From Lactobacillus psittaci DSM 15354 (GTDB lineage: Bacteria; Bacillota; Bacilli; Lactobacillales; Lactobacillaceae), in NCBI RefSeq assembly GCF_000425905.1, contig NZ_KE384473.1, positions 312,693 through 376,692 of the forward strand: 64,000 nt of DNA, written 5' to 3'. Shown in pieces: positions 1 through 9,428 of the stretch (position 1 is its first letter; each line of letters begins with the position of its first letter). Made by a program: the position numbers and the translations under genes. The notes under the pieces are model-generated. The model was not told the DNA's origin. It saw only the letters and a list, made by a program, of their open reading frames with translations, and ran no database searches.

Positions 1-468
1 ACTGTTCAAACTAAATATGGTCCAGTATCAACCGACCACATCCTCTTTATTGCAGCTGGAGCCTTTGCTGAAAGTAAACCAAGTGATTTAATTCCAGAAC
101 TTCAAGGACGTTTCCCAATTAGAGTTGAACTTAATGCCTTGACTAAGGACGACTTTATTTCAATCTTGAAAGATCCCGAAAATTCACTTTTGAAGCAGTA
201 CATTGCCTTACTAAAGGCTGATGGAGTTAAGCTTATCTTCACCCAAGAAGCAGTTGAAAAGATTGCTCAAATTGCATATGACGTTAACCAAGGAACAGAT
301 AATATTGGGGCTCGTCGCCTTGCTACAATTTTAGAAAAATTACTTGAAGATGTGCTTTATGAAGGCCCAGATATGGAAATGGGAGAAATTACGATTACTG
401 CAGCTTACGTTGAAGAAAAACTTAGTGATATAATTATGAATAAGGACTTAACTAAATTTATTCTATAA
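1..468 (+). CDS. hslU: ATP-dependent protease ATPase subunit HslU (3' part)
   Basis: The reading frame is open from base 1, so the 5' end lies outside the window and about 155 residues remain. HslU is the AAA+ unfoldase that feeds substrates to the HslV peptidase in the cytoplasm. The visible part holds the end of the AAA+ core, with the RFPIRVEL segment after the sensor-1 region, and the small C-terminal domain with the sensor-2 motif GARRL. The C-terminus ends in a hydrophobic tail (KFIL), which in this family docks into HslV. Walker motifs are off the edge. In many Firmicutes hslU follows hslV and a xerC-type recombinase gene; neither can be seen here. The family assignment is firm. Confidence 0.93.
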   Translation, partial: TVQTKYGPVSTDHILFIAAGAFAESKPSDLIPELQGRFPIRVELNALTKDDFISILKDPENSLLKQYIALLKADGVKLIFTQEAVEKIAQIAYDVNQGTDNIGARRLATILEKLLEDVLYEGPDMEMGEITITAAYVEEKLSDIIMNKDLTKFIL

Positions 469-494
469 TTATTTATCACTCTGAGGATTTCAAA

Positions 495-1379
495 ATGGAA
501 TATGAAATTAAAAATCAATTTTTAACAGTTAAAATTAATAGTCGTGGTGCTGAATTAACTTCGGTCAGAAGTGTTAACTCTGATACAGAATTTCTTTGGC
601 AAGCAGATCCTCAAATCTGGAATCGACACGCACCTGTACTATTTCCAATTGTCGGCCGTTTAAAAAATGACACCTACCAATATCAAGGTAAAAGCTACCA
701 ACTTAGTCAACATGGCTTCGCCCGGGACAAAGAATTTACCTTACTAAAGCAAGAAAATGATGCAATTAGTTTAGTTTTACGTGATGATGCAGATAGCTTA
801 AAAGAGTATCCATTTCATTTTGAATTAGTGATTACTTATCGCTTACTGAACAACTTATTAACTGAACAATTAAGCGTTAGAAATCCGGCAAATGAAGCAA
901 TGTACTTCTCAATTGGATGTCATCCAGGTTTTAATATTCCCGTTAACAACCAACTTAAGAAAAGTAACTATTATTTACAAATGCTTCCTTCGAAGGACCA
1001 TATTCGTATCCCTATTAGTAAAGAAACTGGATTACATGATTGGGCAAAAAGAACAATTGCAGCAACAGATACTCCAATTGAATTGAATGATGAGTTATTT
1101 AAAAATGATGCTTTAGTTTTTGAACTTAAAGAGGCAACTAAGCTATCTTTACGTAGTGAAAAGACTAGTTATCATATCAATGTTACAACCGAAAATAATC
1201 CATTTATTGGAGTTTGGTCACAATATCCTCAAACAGCAAATTATGTCTGCATTGAACCATGGTGGGGACTTTGCGATGATGTAAATGCTGATGGCGATAT
1301 TAGTAAAAAGCGAGGCATTATTAAGCTAGCTCCTAATGAAGAATGGTCTGGTAAGATTACCATTGCTTTGCATGATTAA
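495..1379 (+). CDS. Aldose 1-epimerase family protein (GalM/LacX-like)
   Basis: A 294-residue protein of the galactose-mutarotase-like fold. The SIGCHPGFNIPV segment carries the conserved His-Pro of the family, and the N-terminal half has the usual beta-strand pattern with RGAELTSV near residue 18. These enzymes interconvert alpha and beta anomers of hexoses or act on sugar phosphates. The LacX-type subgroup to which this looks closest has poorly defined substrates. It starts 26 nt after hslU with a GAGGA site at 483-487 before ATG 495, so it may be co-transcribed. It ends at a strong convergent hairpin. Exact substrate is unknown. Confidence 0.82.
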   Translation: MEYEIKNQFLTVKINSRGAELTSVRSVNSDTEFLWQADPQIWNRHAPVLFPIVGRLKNDTYQYQGKSYQLSQHGFARDKEFTLLKQENDAISLVLRDDADSLKEYPFHFELVITYRLLNNLLTEQLSVRNPANEAMYFSIGCHPGFNIPVNNQLKKSNYYLQMLPSKDHIRIPISKETGLHDWAKRTIAATDTPIELNDELFKNDALVFELKEATKLSLRSEKTSYHINVTTENNPFIGVWSQYPQTANYVCIEPWWGLCDDVNADGDISKKRGIIKLAPNEEWSGKITIALHD

Positions 1380-1408
1380 GTAAAATATTAAAAGCAAAAG
1401 AATAACAA

Positions 1409-1436
1409 AAAAGCGACTCTTGCTGGAGTCGCTTTT
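1409..1436. terminator. Bidirectional intrinsic terminator
   Basis: AAGCGACTC (1411-1419) pairs perfectly with GAGTCGCTT (1426-1434) around a 6-nt loop. A-runs on the left and T-runs on the right allow it to work in both directions. It separates the convergent epimerase and plsY genes. Confidence 0.88.
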
Positions 1437-1445
1437 ATCATGCAA

Positions 1446-2066
1446 TTATTTATTTTTTAACCAGTAATAAATACCAAAAGGAATAATGTTTTCAGTTCCA
1501 TTTTTTAAGCGAATAATGTTGGCCTTGTGCCGAATAAAAATCAAAATTAGTAAGGCAAACATCATGGCACTTAAGTATGGATCATGGAATAAAAAGCTAA
1601 AGACAAAGAATAAGGTGATGCAAAGCATGGCTGTTAAAGACATAATACTGGTGATAAAGAGCATTGGGAAGAATATCCCGGCGCAAACGCAGAAGAATGC
1701 TAGGTTATATCCTAAGATGAAGCCAGCTGTAGTTGCTACAGCTTTGCCACCCTTAAAGCCCAGAAAAATTGAAAAGGTATGTCCTAAAATGGCAACCATT
1801 CCAAAAATTATTCCTAACGGATGTGGTCCCAGGTGAAAGATTGCTGGTAAAAGTGTAGCTAAGGTCCCCTTTAAAACATCGACTAGCAAAACACTCATCC
1901 CTGCAACTGGTCCAAAAGTTCTGAAGGTATTAGTAGAGCCAGGGTTACCAGACCCAAGTTTTCGAATATCTTTATGAAAAAAAACTTTACCAACTATCAC
2001 ACCAGTAGGAAATGAACCCAAGAGATATGCTAAAATAAGTAATAGCGCAATTTTAATTGTTAACAT
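1446..2066 (-). CDS. plsY: Glycerol-3-phosphate acyltransferase PlsY
   Basis: Integral membrane acyltransferase that moves the acyl group from acyl-phosphate to glycerol-3-phosphate, the first step of phospholipid synthesis in Firmicutes. The N-terminal GSFPTG motif, the GSGNPGSTN motif around residues 40-50 and the GGKAVAT motif near residue 107 are the three PlsY signature blocks. Several hydrophobic membrane segments alternate with them. An in-frame TTG at 2072 exists, but a GAGG site at 2074-2077 leaves only 1 nt to it and 7 nt to ATG 2066, so ATG 2066 is preferred (206 residues). It is divergent from parE, a common arrangement in lactobacilli and bacilli. Confidence 0.93.
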   Translation of the reverse strand: MLTIKIALLLILAYLLGSFPTGVIVGKVFFHKDIRKLGSGNPGSTNTFRTFGPVAGMSVLLVDVLKGTLATLLPAIFHLGPHPLGIIFGMVAILGHTFSIFLGFKGGKAVATTAGFILGYNLAFFCVCAGIFFPMLFITSIMSLTAMLCITLFFVFSFLFHDPYLSAMMFALLILIFIRHKANIIRLKNGTENIIPFGIYYWLKNK

Positions 2067-2109
2067 TTTCAAACCTCACTTAAAGTCTATGTGTTATTGT
2101 AACAAAGAT

Positions 2110-2115
2110 TATAAT
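2110..2115 (+). promoter_or_regulatory. -10 element for parE-parC
   Basis: A perfect TATAAT lies 35 nt upstream of the parE start codon in the 84-bp gap between plsY and parE. No good -35 hexamer is seen at 16-18 bp, so only the -10 element is called. Confidence 0.55.
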
Positions 2116-2150
2116 AGTGTGGCAGAAAAAATTTATTGGAGGGAAAAAGC

Positions 2151-4094
2151 TTGGCAAAAGCAAATAGTTATGATGATTCCTCAATCCAGATTTTGCACGG
2201 ACTAGAAGCAGTTCGTAAAAGACCTGGGATGTATATTGGTTCTACTGACATCAAGGGTATTAACCAATTAGTTTATGAAATTGTCGATAACAGTGTCGAT
2301 GAAGCAATGGCTGGTTACGGTAAAGAAATTAACGTAACTATTCATGAAGATAACAGTGTGACTGTGCAAGACTTTGGTCGTGGGATGCCTACAGGGATGC
2401 ATGAATCAGGAATTCCAACTATTGAAGTTATCTTTACTGTTTTACACGCTGGTGGGAAGTTTACTGAAAAGAATTATAAGACATCTGGTGGTTTACACGG
2501 GGTTGGTTCAAGTGTTGTTAATGCCTTGTCTTCATACCTAAAAGTGCGAGTAGTGCGTGGCGGACAAGCTTATGAAGAAGAATTCCACGATGGTGGTAAG
2601 CCAATAGGAACTTTGAAGCACTTAGGCAAGACTAACGATAAAACAGGAACAACAATTACTTTTAAGCCAGATGAACGAGTATTTTCAACTACGAAGTATA
2701 AATACGAAACTATCGAAGAACGGATTCGTGAGTCTGCTTTCTTGCTTAAGGGCGTTAAGTTCACCTTAAAAGATGAACGGACACCAAATCACTATGAAGA
2801 ATTTCTTTATACTGATGGGATTAAGTCCTTTGTTTCATACCTGAATGAAGGAAAAGATACTTTTGGAGATGTCTTTTATTTTGAAGGCAAGCAAGATTCA
2901 ATTGAAATTGAATTTTCTGGCCAATATAATGACGGCTATTCCGAAAACTTTGTCTCTTTTGTAAATAATGTTCGGACGATTGATGGTGGTTCTCATGAAA
3001 TGGGCGCCCGTTCAGGCTTTACGCGAGCATTTAATGACTATGCAAAAAAGCAGGGTTTATTAAAAGAAAAAGAGAAGAATATCGAAGGTAGTGACTATCG
3101 TGAAGGTTTAAGTGCTGTTCTTTCAATTAAGGTTCCTGAAGAATTACTTGAATTTGAAGGCCAGACCAAGGGCAAGTTAGGTACACCCCAAGCTAGAAGT
3201 GCTGTTGACGCTCTAGTTTATGAGAAGATGAGCTATTATTTGCTAGAAAATGGTGAATTTGCCCAAACTTTAGTTAAAAAAGCGCAAAAAGCTCGCGATG
3301 CACGTGAAGCTGCCAAAAAGGCTAGAGATGAAAGCCGCAATGGTAAAAAACGCCGCAAGAAAGAACTTTTATCAGGTAAGTTAACGCCAGCCCAATCACG
3401 TAATCCTAAGAAGAATGAATTGTTCTTAGTCGAAGGGGATTCTGCCGGTGGTTCTGCAAAACAAGGACGTGATCGTAAGTTCCAAGCAATCCTGCCTTTA
3501 CGTGGTAAGGTGTTGAATACTCAAAAGGCAAAGCTACAAGATATCTTCAAGAATGAAGAAATCAATACCATGATTCACACGATTGGTGCAGGTGTCGGGG
3601 CGGAATTTAAGATTGAAGATGCCAATTATGACAAAATCATTATCATGACTGACGCCGACGACGATGGAGCTCACATTCAAATCTTGCTTTTAACCTTCTT
3701 CTATCGCTATATGCGTCCAATGGTTGAAGCAGGCCGAGTTTACATCGCCTTACCACCACTTTATCGTTTACAAAAAGGTAGCGGAGCTAAAGCTAAAATT
3801 GAATATGCCTGGACTGATGAAGAGCTAGAACGTGATGAAAAAGCTATGGGTAAAGGTTATAGCTTACAACGTTTCAAAGGTTTAGGGGAAATGAATGCTG
3901 ATCAGCTTTGGCAAACTACTATGAATCCTGATTCTAGAATGTTAATTCGAGTTAAGATTGATGATGCTGCACTTGCTGAAAGACGTGTTACCACATTAAT
4001 GGGTGACAAGGTTGAAGTCAGAAGAAAATGGATTGAACAAAATGTTAAATTCCGAATGGGAGAAGAAGGTTCAATTCTTGAAGCAGAAAACTAG
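2151..4094 (+). CDS. parE: DNA topoisomerase IV subunit B (ParE)
   Basis: ATPase subunit of topoisomerase IV, which decatenates sister chromosomes. The GHKL ATPase motifs NSVDEA (about residue 47), GRGMPTG and the lid segment GGLHGVGSSVVNALS are present. The TOPRIM part has EGDSAGGSAKQGRDR (about residue 427) and DADDDGAHI (about residue 500), followed by QRFKGLGEM. A longer frame begins at TTG 2136, but its bases overlap the Shine-Dalgarno GGAGGG at 2138-2143. TTG 2151, 7 nt after that site, gives the normal N-terminus MAKANSYDDSS. ParE rather than GyrB is called because parC follows after 12 nt and plsY sits upstream. Confidence 0.95.
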   Translation: MAKANSYDDSSIQILHGLEAVRKRPGMYIGSTDIKGINQLVYEIVDNSVDEAMAGYGKEINVTIHEDNSVTVQDFGRGMPTGMHESGIPTIEVIFTVLHAGGKFTEKNYKTSGGLHGVGSSVVNALSSYLKVRVVRGGQAYEEEFHDGGKPIGTLKHLGKTNDKTGTTITFKPDERVFSTTKYKYETIEERIRESAFLLKGVKFTLKDERTPNHYEEFLYTDGIKSFVSYLNEGKDTFGDVFYFEGKQDSIEIEFSGQYNDGYSENFVSFVNNVRTIDGGSHEMGARSGFTRAFNDYAKKQGLLKEKEKNIEGSDYREGLSAVLSIKVPEELLEFEGQTKGKLGTPQARSAVDALVYEKMSYYLLENGEFAQTLVKKAQKARDAREAAKKARDESRNGKKRRKKELLSGKLTPAQSRNPKKNELFLVEGDSAGGSAKQGRDRKFQAILPLRGKVLNTQKAKLQDIFKNEEINTMIHTIGAGVGAEFKIEDANYDKIIIMTDADDDGAHIQILLLTFFYRYMRPMVEAGRVYIALPPLYRLQKGSGAKAKIEYAWTDEELERDEKAMGKGYSLQRFKGLGEMNADQLWQTTMNPDSRMLIRVKIDDAALAERRVTTLMGDKVEVRRKWIEQNVKFRMGEEGSILEAEN

Positions 4095-4106
4095 GAGGAA
4101 TAATTA

Positions 4107-6587
4107 ATGGCGCAAAAGACCGAAAGAATTCGGGAAATGCCCTTGGAACAAGTCATGGGTGAACGGTTTGGTCGCTATTCTAAATACATTATTCAAGAGC
4201 GGGCCTTGCCAGATATTCGTGATGGTTTAAAACCAGTTCAAAGACGTATTTTGTACGCAATGTATTTAGATAATAATACCTATGATAAGCCATTTAAGAA
4301 GGCGGCTAAGGCTGTTGGTAATATCATGGGTAACTTCCACCCACATGGTGACAGTTCTATTTATGGGGCCTTAGTTCACCTGTCACAAGACTGGAAGATG
4401 CGGGAACCTTTGATTGAAATGCACGGTAATAATGGGTCAATGGATGGCGATAGCCCAGCTGCCATGCGTTATACTGAATCAAGATTAAGTAAGATTTCTA
4501 ATCACTTGTTAGCTGATATTGATAAAGATACAGTTAACATGGTGCTTAACTTTGACGATACTGAATATGAACCAACGGTTTTGCCGGCGCAATTTCCTAA
4601 CTTATTAGTTAATGGTGCAACTGGTATTTCAGCTGGGTATGCGACAGAAATTCCGCCTCATAATTTAGCTGAAGTAATTGATGCGACAATTTATTTATTA
4701 AAGCATCCTGATGCCAGCTTAGCTGATCTAATGCAGTTTGTTAAAGGTCCAGACTTTCCAACTGGTGCAATTGTCTTAGGTGATAAAGGCATCAAGGAAG
4801 CTTATGAAACTGGTCGTGGCCGCATACAAATTCGCTCTAAGACTAGTATTCAAGATATTAAAGCGGGTCGTCAGCAAATTGTGGTCACTGAAATTCCTTT
4901 TGGCGTTAACAAGGCCTTCTTAGTTAAGAAGATTGACGAAATTCGTTTGAACAAAGAAATCGACGGGATTAGTGAAGTTCGTGATGAAACTGACCGTCAT
5001 GGTTTATCAATCGTCATTGAACTGAAAAAAGGTGCAGACAGTCAAAATATTTTAAATTACTTGTTTAAATCAACTGACTTACAAGTATCTTATAGCTTTA
5101 ACATGGTCGCAATTGACCATATGACACCAGTTCAAGTTGGTTTGAAGCGGATTTTAAGTTCATATTTGGAACATGATGAAGCTGTCATTACCAAGAGAAC
5201 CCAATATGATTTGAAGAAGGCTAAGGCTAGACTTGAAATTATCGAAGGGTTGATTCATGCTTTAGATATTTTAGACGATGTAATCAAGACAATTCGAGCA
5301 AGTAAGAATAAGGCTGATGCTAAAAATAACATTATTGAAAAGTTTAGCTTTACTCCAAGACAAGCAGAAGCAATTGTTTCTTTGCAACTTTACCGTTTAA
5401 CTAATACTGACGTTAATGCCTTACAAGCTGAAAAGAGCGACTTAGAAGAAAAAATTGCTAACTACAACTTGCTTTTAACTGACCGTAAGGTTTTAGAAAA
5501 GCAAATTATCAAAGAACTTAATGCAGTTAAGAAAGAATTTGGTAGTGATCGTCGGACGAAGATTTCAAGTAAGACAGCTAAAATTGAAATTGACGAAAAG
5601 GCCTTAGTTGCTGAAGAAGATGTTCGTGTGCTTGTCTCACGTGATGGCTATCTTAAGCGGTCAAGCTTGCGATCATTCCAATCAACTGATGATAGTGAAA
5701 ATGGGTTGCCTGACTTTGACAAGGTTGTCTTTGAAAAGACGATGTCAACTTTGACCAACCTTTATCTCTTCACTAATAAAGGGAATGTAATTTTTAGACC
5801 AGTCCATGAACTGGTTGAAGCTAAGTGGAAAGAACCAGGCCAGCACTTATCACAAGAACTCGGTCTTGATACCGATGAACAAATTATTTCAGTCTTTGAA
5901 CTTGCTAAATTAGATGAAAAGCTCAACTTTGTTTTGGCAACTAATGATGGTTACATTAAGCAATTAGCCTTAGCTGATATTCAGCCAACAAGAACTTATA
6001 AATCACGGGCAATGATTGCTATGAAGCTTAAGCAGGACACTTCACGTATAATTCATGTAGAAAGTGTGACTCCAGATACTAAGAAAGAAATTACCCTCTT
6101 TACTAACCAAGCTTATGCAGTTCGCTATGATATTAATGAAATTCCAACAAGTGGTGCTCGAGCAGCTGGGGTTAAGAGTGTTAACTTGAAGGATGACGAC
6201 TATGTAGTTGATTATGTCACAATTGATCCTAAGTATCTTGATTTAATGAAATTAGGTATCATTACGCAAAGAGGTGCCTTCAAAGAGTTCAAGTATGAAC
6301 TAATTAACAAGGTTAGCCGGGCTAAGCGTGGAGTTTTAGTTTTACGTGAATTAAAGAAGAACCCACACCGCATTTCTGGAGTTGCCTTATTTGGACAAAA
6401 CCATGAATTGATAATTGAAACATCAAGTGCTAGAACTATGACAATTAAGACTAATGACTTCCCATTAGGTGATCGTTATTCAAATGGTTCATTTGTAATT
6501 GATCCAGTAGGGGATGGAGAACCAACTAGTTTAACTTTAGGTAAGCCAACTCATGCTGGTCGCGATGATGTTTCAGAATTATTTTAG
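4107..6587 (+). CDS. parC: DNA topoisomerase IV subunit A (ParC)
   Basis: DNA-cleaving subunit of topoisomerase IV (826 residues, normal length). The winged-helix core carries DIRDGLKPVQRR (residues 36-47) and the catalytic tyrosine Y122 in AAMRYTESR. The quinolone-interacting segment is HPHGDSSIYGAL at residues 78-89. The serine normally contacted by quinolones is present (S83), but the position four residues on, usually Asp or Glu, is Gly87. The C-terminal third has the repeated blade pattern of the DNA-wrapping beta-pinwheel domain. It is 12 nt downstream of parE with its own GGAGG site, clearly the same transcript. Confidence 0.95.
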   Translation: MAQKTERIREMPLEQVMGERFGRYSKYIIQERALPDIRDGLKPVQRRILYAMYLDNNTYDKPFKKAAKAVGNIMGNFHPHGDSSIYGALVHLSQDWKMREPLIEMHGNNGSMDGDSPAAMRYTESRLSKISNHLLADIDKDTVNMVLNFDDTEYEPTVLPAQFPNLLVNGATGISAGYATEIPPHNLAEVIDATIYLLKHPDASLADLMQFVKGPDFPTGAIVLGDKGIKEAYETGRGRIQIRSKTSIQDIKAGRQQIVVTEIPFGVNKAFLVKKIDEIRLNKEIDGISEVRDETDRHGLSIVIELKKGADSQNILNYLFKSTDLQVSYSFNMVAIDHMTPVQVGLKRILSSYLEHDEAVITKRTQYDLKKAKARLEIIEGLIHALDILDDVIKTIRASKNKADAKNNIIEKFSFTPRQAEAIVSLQLYRLTNTDVNALQAEKSDLEEKIANYNLLLTDRKVLEKQIIKELNAVKKEFGSDRRTKISSKTAKIEIDEKALVAEEDVRVLVSRDGYLKRSSLRSFQSTDDSENGLPDFDKVVFEKTMSTLTNLYLFTNKGNVIFRPVHELVEAKWKEPGQHLSQELGLDTDEQIISVFELAKLDEKLNFVLATNDGYIKQLALADIQPTRTYKSRAMIAMKLKQDTSRIIHVESVTPDTKKEITLFTNQAYAVRYDINEIPTSGARAAGVKSVNLKDDDYVVDYVTIDPKYLDLMKLGIITQRGAFKEFKYELINKVSRAKRGVLVLRELKKNPHRISGVALFGQNHELIIETSSARTMTIKTNDFPLGDRYSNGSFVIDPVGDGEPTSLTLGKPTHAGRDDVSELF

Positions 6588-6594
6588 TTAGGCT

Positions 6595-6640
6595 TTTACA
6601 AAGTTAAAAATTCTAGTAAACTAAAGCTAGTAAACTAAAG
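6595..6640 (+). promoter_or_regulatory. ppaC promoter with tandemly duplicated -10 region
   Basis: A -35-like TTTACA at 6595-6600 is followed by two perfect head-to-tail copies of the 14-mer CTAGTAAACTAAAG (6613-6626 and 6627-6640). Each copy carries a TAAACT that could act as a -10 hexamer. The first lies 16 bp after the -35, the second 14 bp further on. The copies are exact, which suggests a recent duplication. Promoter function is inferred from position only. Confidence 0.5.
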
Positions 6641-6667
6641 ATAGAAAATTTAAAAGAGGTAGATATA

Positions 6668-7603
6668 ATGGCAAAAGAATTAATTTTTGGACACCAAAAT
6701 CCAGATACTGATGCAATTGGTACTGCAATTGCTTATTCATACTTCCAAAACCACTTTGGTTTTGATACTGAAGCAGTTGCTTTAGGTGAACCTAATGATG
6801 AAACTGCATTCGCACTTAAGAAGTTTGGCTTTGAAGCACCACGTGTAATTAAGACTGCAGCAAACGAAGTAGATGCAGTTATGCTTGTTGATCACAACGA
6901 ACCACAACAATCTGTTTCAGATATTGACAAGGTTACTGTAACCCACGTTGTTGATCACCACAGAATTATGAACTTCAACACTGCTGCACCACTTTACTTC
7001 CGTGATGAACCAGTTGGCTGTACTTCAACTGTTTTATGGCAAATGTTTAACGAAAAAGGTTTAGAAATCCCACAAAACATTGCTGGTATTATGCTTAGTG
7101 CAATTATTTCTGATACTTTACTTTTGAAGAGCCCAACAACTACTGACAAGGATCACGAAGCTGTTGAAGCTTTAGCTAAGATTGCTGGTGTTGATTACGA
7201 GAGTTACGGTCTTGAAATGCTTAAAGCTGGTACTAACATTGCTGACAAGAGCGAAGAAGACTTAATTGATCTTGATGCTAAGAGCTTTGAATTAAACGGT
7301 CACACTGTAAGAATTGCTCAAGTTAACACCGTTGACTTGCCAGAAGCTATGGAAAGAAAAGCTGCATTTATCGGCGCAATGGAAGCTTCTTCTAAGGAAA
7401 ATGGTTACGACATGTTTGTTCTTGTCTTAACTGATATCTTGGAAAGTAACTCAGAAGGTATTGTTGTTGGTAGTGACGAAACTAAGTCATTATTTGAAAA
7501 GGCCTTTGACAAGAAGTTAGTTGACAGCGCTGTTGAATTACCAGGTGTTGTATCACGTAAGAAGCAAGTTGTTCCTCCATTAACTGAAGCATTTGAAGGT
7601 TAA
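6668..7603 (+). CDS. ppaC: Manganese-dependent inorganic pyrophosphatase
   Basis: Family II (DHH superfamily) pyrophosphatase, which hydrolyses PPi to two phosphates in the cytoplasm using Mn2+. The metal-binding motifs are visible in order: [10 protein letters not shown] at residues 8-17, VDHNEP near 78, and VDHHR near 97. The C-terminal DHHA2 part carries the [10 protein letters not shown] substrate-binding segment, with R and K contacting PPi. Length (311) is typical. An AGAGG site precedes ATG 6668. It is a single-gene unit between its own promoter and a weak hairpin. Use of the Mn enzyme fits the Mn-centred metabolism of lactobacilli. Confidence 0.95.
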   Translation: MAKELIFGHQNPDTDAIGTAIAYSYFQNHFGFDTEAVALGEPNDETAFALKKFGFEAPRVIKTAANEVDAVMLVDHNEPQQSVSDIDKVTVTHVVDHHRIMNFNTAAPLYFRDEPVGCTSTVLWQMFNEKGLEIPQNIAGIMLSAIISDTLLLKSPTTTDKDHEAVEALAKIAGVDYESYGLEMLKAGTNIADKSEEDLIDLDAKSFELNGHTVRIAQVNTVDLPEAMERKAAFIGAMEASSKENGYDMFVLVLTDILESNSEGIVVGSDETKSLFEKAFDKKLVDSAVELPGVVSRKKQVVPPLTEAFEG

Positions 7604-7621
7604 TAGTAGGACTTAGTTTAA

Positions 7622-7650
7622 AATAAGGCTCGAGAGGGTCTTATTTTTTA
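7622..7650 (+). terminator. Probable terminator of ppaC
   Basis: AATAAG (7622-7627) pairs with CTTATT (7640-7645), extended inward by wobble pairs, and is followed by a T-rich run to 7650. The hairpin is weaker than others in the window. Confidence 0.5.
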
Positions 7651-7665
7651 TGGAAAGGAAAAATA

Positions 7666-8271
7666 ATGTCAGATAATAAGCAAAAAATGATTTTCCCTCA
7701 ATTAGATTTAGCTGCAGCAGAAGGCCCTACAGCTACTATGAAAACTAATAAGGGCGATATTAAGATTCAACTCTTTGAAATGCAAGCTCCAATGACAGTT
7801 GAAAATTTTGTTCGTTTAGCGGAAAAAGGCTACTATGATGGTGTAATTTTCCACCGAGTAATTAAGGACTTTATGATTCAAGGTGGTGACCCTAAGGGGG
7901 ATGGTACTGGCGGTGAAAGTATATGGGGACACCCATTTGAAGATGAATTTAGTTCACAATTATTTAACTTCCGTGGTGCATTGTCAATGGCAAATTCTGG
8001 CCCAAGTACAAATGGCAGTCAATTCTTCATTGTACAAAACCAAAATATGCCCAAACGCTACACTCGTGATATGAGAGAAGCTGGTTATCCGCAAGAAGTT
8101 ATTAAACGCTACAAGCAAGGTGGTACACCTTGGCTTGACTTCCATCATACTGTTTTTGGTCAAGTTGTTGATGGGATGGATATTGTTGATGCAATTGCTA
8201 AAGTTGCTACGAACAATATGGATAAGCCAAATGACGATGTAGTGATTGAAAAAATTACCATTGAAAAATAG
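7666..8271 (+). CDS. Peptidyl-prolyl cis-trans isomerase, cyclophilin type
   Basis: Cytoplasmic cyclophilin that accelerates proline isomerisation during protein folding (201 residues). The active-site segment [15 protein letters not shown] carries the catalytic Arg and the Phe-Met-Gln set, and [19 protein letters not shown] is the second signature block. No signal peptide or lipobox is visible, so it is not the secreted PrsA/foldase type. About 30 residues ([10 protein letters not shown] onward) form an insertion relative to the minimal E. coli PpiB; this is common in lactobacilli. GGAAAGG at 7652-7658 serves ATG 7666. A strong terminator follows immediately. Confidence 0.92.
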   Translation: MSDNKQKMIFPQLDLAAAEGPTATMKTNKGDIKIQLFEMQAPMTVENFVRLAEKGYYDGVIFHRVIKDFMIQGGDPKGDGTGGESIWGHPFEDEFSSQLFNFRGALSMANSGPSTNGSQFFIVQNQNMPKRYTRDMREAGYPQEVIKRYKQGGTPWLDFHHTVFGQVVDGMDIVDAIAKVATNNMDKPNDDVVIEKITIEK

Positions 8272-8279
8272 TTGATTTT

Positions 8280-8320
8280 TGCTGGTGCTAAAGGTTAAAA
8301 TTTAGCATCAGCATTTTTTA
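8280..8320 (+). terminator. Intrinsic terminator of the cyclophilin gene
   Basis: TGCTGGTGCTAAA (8280-8292) pairs with TTTAGCATCAGCA (8301-8313) with a single G-T wobble, followed by six Ts. Confidence 0.88.
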
Positions 8321-8365
8321 TTTGGATATAAATTAACATCCAGTTCTACTAGGAAGGGTGAGTAG

Positions 8366-9340
8366 ATGTTATTAAGTTTGCATTATCCAGCATTAAATAC
8401 CTGGTTTCCAAAAGAAGAGACGTTTATAGAGTTAAATCACGATTATATTAAGAAACTTCACTTTGTAGGTAATAGTGAAATCGTAGAAGTGATTTTAAGG
8501 ACTCCAATTACGTTGCCTGAAGCGCAGCAATGTCGTAATTTCTTTGATTTCGTTTTCTCACTTTTTGCTGGTAAAAAGATTGCCAGCGGACAACGCTTTA
8601 TTATTACAAGTGATGGAAAGTATTATTTCATCAATTCTGATAGTCCTTTAATTCATTATCAACGTGATTTAGTGGTCAACTATGCTAATTTATCTTTTGA
8701 GGTCTTTAAAAATCAAGCAAGTAATATTTTTGAACAAATTGATGCTAAGTTCAATTACTTGGATAGCTTGATTAAAAGTTATCTTGAAAAAGATGTAGAG
8801 CAGTATTTTTTATCTTTTACTACAAATTTAATTGCTTGTCATGAGGGTAAAATTGCACCATTACCGTATTTTCCTTTCTCTTTGCAAGATAGAGTAGAGC
8901 AGTTAGTTGAAGCTACTCCAGATTTTATTTTAGATAAGTTGAAGTTAGCTTTTGAGCAAAATCACCTTTATTTAGCAAAAAGAAAAAACAATGAGCATTT
9001 AGCAATTAAGTTTGAAAAAGAATCCTTTGATTCAGTTGAAAAATGGTTAGCGGCTACATTTTGGCTTCTTATCAATGATGAAGATGATGAATCACAGTCT
9101 GGCATTTTTGCAAATCAAACAATGGAACGGAAATCCCTGCAATTAGTCAATTTTTTGCAGGAACAGATAATTTTACAAATTTTAGGACTAGAAATTACTG
9201 ATAAGGCATATATTTCTAGTTGTCAGCAATTCCTAGATAATTTATTGTTTGACAAATTGAATGCGAACTTTGAAAAAGCAATTGCTGAATTTGAAAAAAT
9301 TGTTGAAGTAAAAGATAAGTTTTTACAATTTGAAGAGTAA
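8366..9340 (+). CDS. Hypothetical protein, 324 residues
   Basis: Not recognised. The protein is soluble by appearance: no signal peptide or membrane segment, and acidic with a hydrophobic helical character towards the C-terminus (residues 245-320 look mostly alpha-helical). No catalytic motif stands out. The start ATG 8366 is preceded by AGGAAGG at 8350-8356, a normal ribosome site. The frame is intact and AT content matches the neighbours, so it is a real gene. It is flanked by the cyclophilin terminator and a small membrane-peptide gene, and it is the last long + strand gene before the presumed terminus gap. Terminus-proximal genes are often lineage-specific, which would explain the lack of recognisable relatives. 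Confidence 0.6.
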   Translation: MLLSLHYPALNTWFPKEETFIELNHDYIKKLHFVGNSEIVEVILRTPITLPEAQQCRNFFDFVFSLFAGKKIASGQRFIITSDGKYYFINSDSPLIHYQRDLVVNYANLSFEVFKNQASNIFEQIDAKFNYLDSLIKSYLEKDVEQYFLSFTTNLIACHEGKIAPLPYFPFSLQDRVEQLVEATPDFILDKLKLAFEQNHLYLAKRKNNEHLAIKFEKESFDSVEKWLAATFWLLINDEDDESQSGIFANQTMERKSLQLVNFLQEQIILQILGLEITDKAYISSCQQFLDNLLFDKLNANFEKAIAEFEKIVEVKDKFLQFEE

Positions 9341-9397
9341 GAATTTTGCAGAAATTGAACAAATAGTTCATATAAAGTTCATAGCTTGCAGGCATAC

Positions 9398-9403
9398 TAT
9401 AAT
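9398..9403 (+). promoter_or_regulatory. -10 element upstream of the 50-residue membrane peptide
   Basis: A perfect TATAAT lies 26 nt before ATG 9429. Two copies of TTCATA (9367-9372 and 9378-9383) lie upstream, but neither is at ideal -35 spacing. Confidence 0.45.
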
Positions 9404-9428
9404 CAAATCAATAAAAGGAATGATAAAT

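Noticed and set aside
2136-2150. Upstream TTG start for parE
   Set aside because: Its bases overlap the GGAGGG site, which is properly spaced for TTG 2151, and ParE proteins begin close to the MAKANS start.
9330-9428. N-terminal extension of the small membrane peptide
   Set aside because: The extension overlaps the end of the previous gene and the promoter-like TATAAT; the ribosome site fits ATG 9429.
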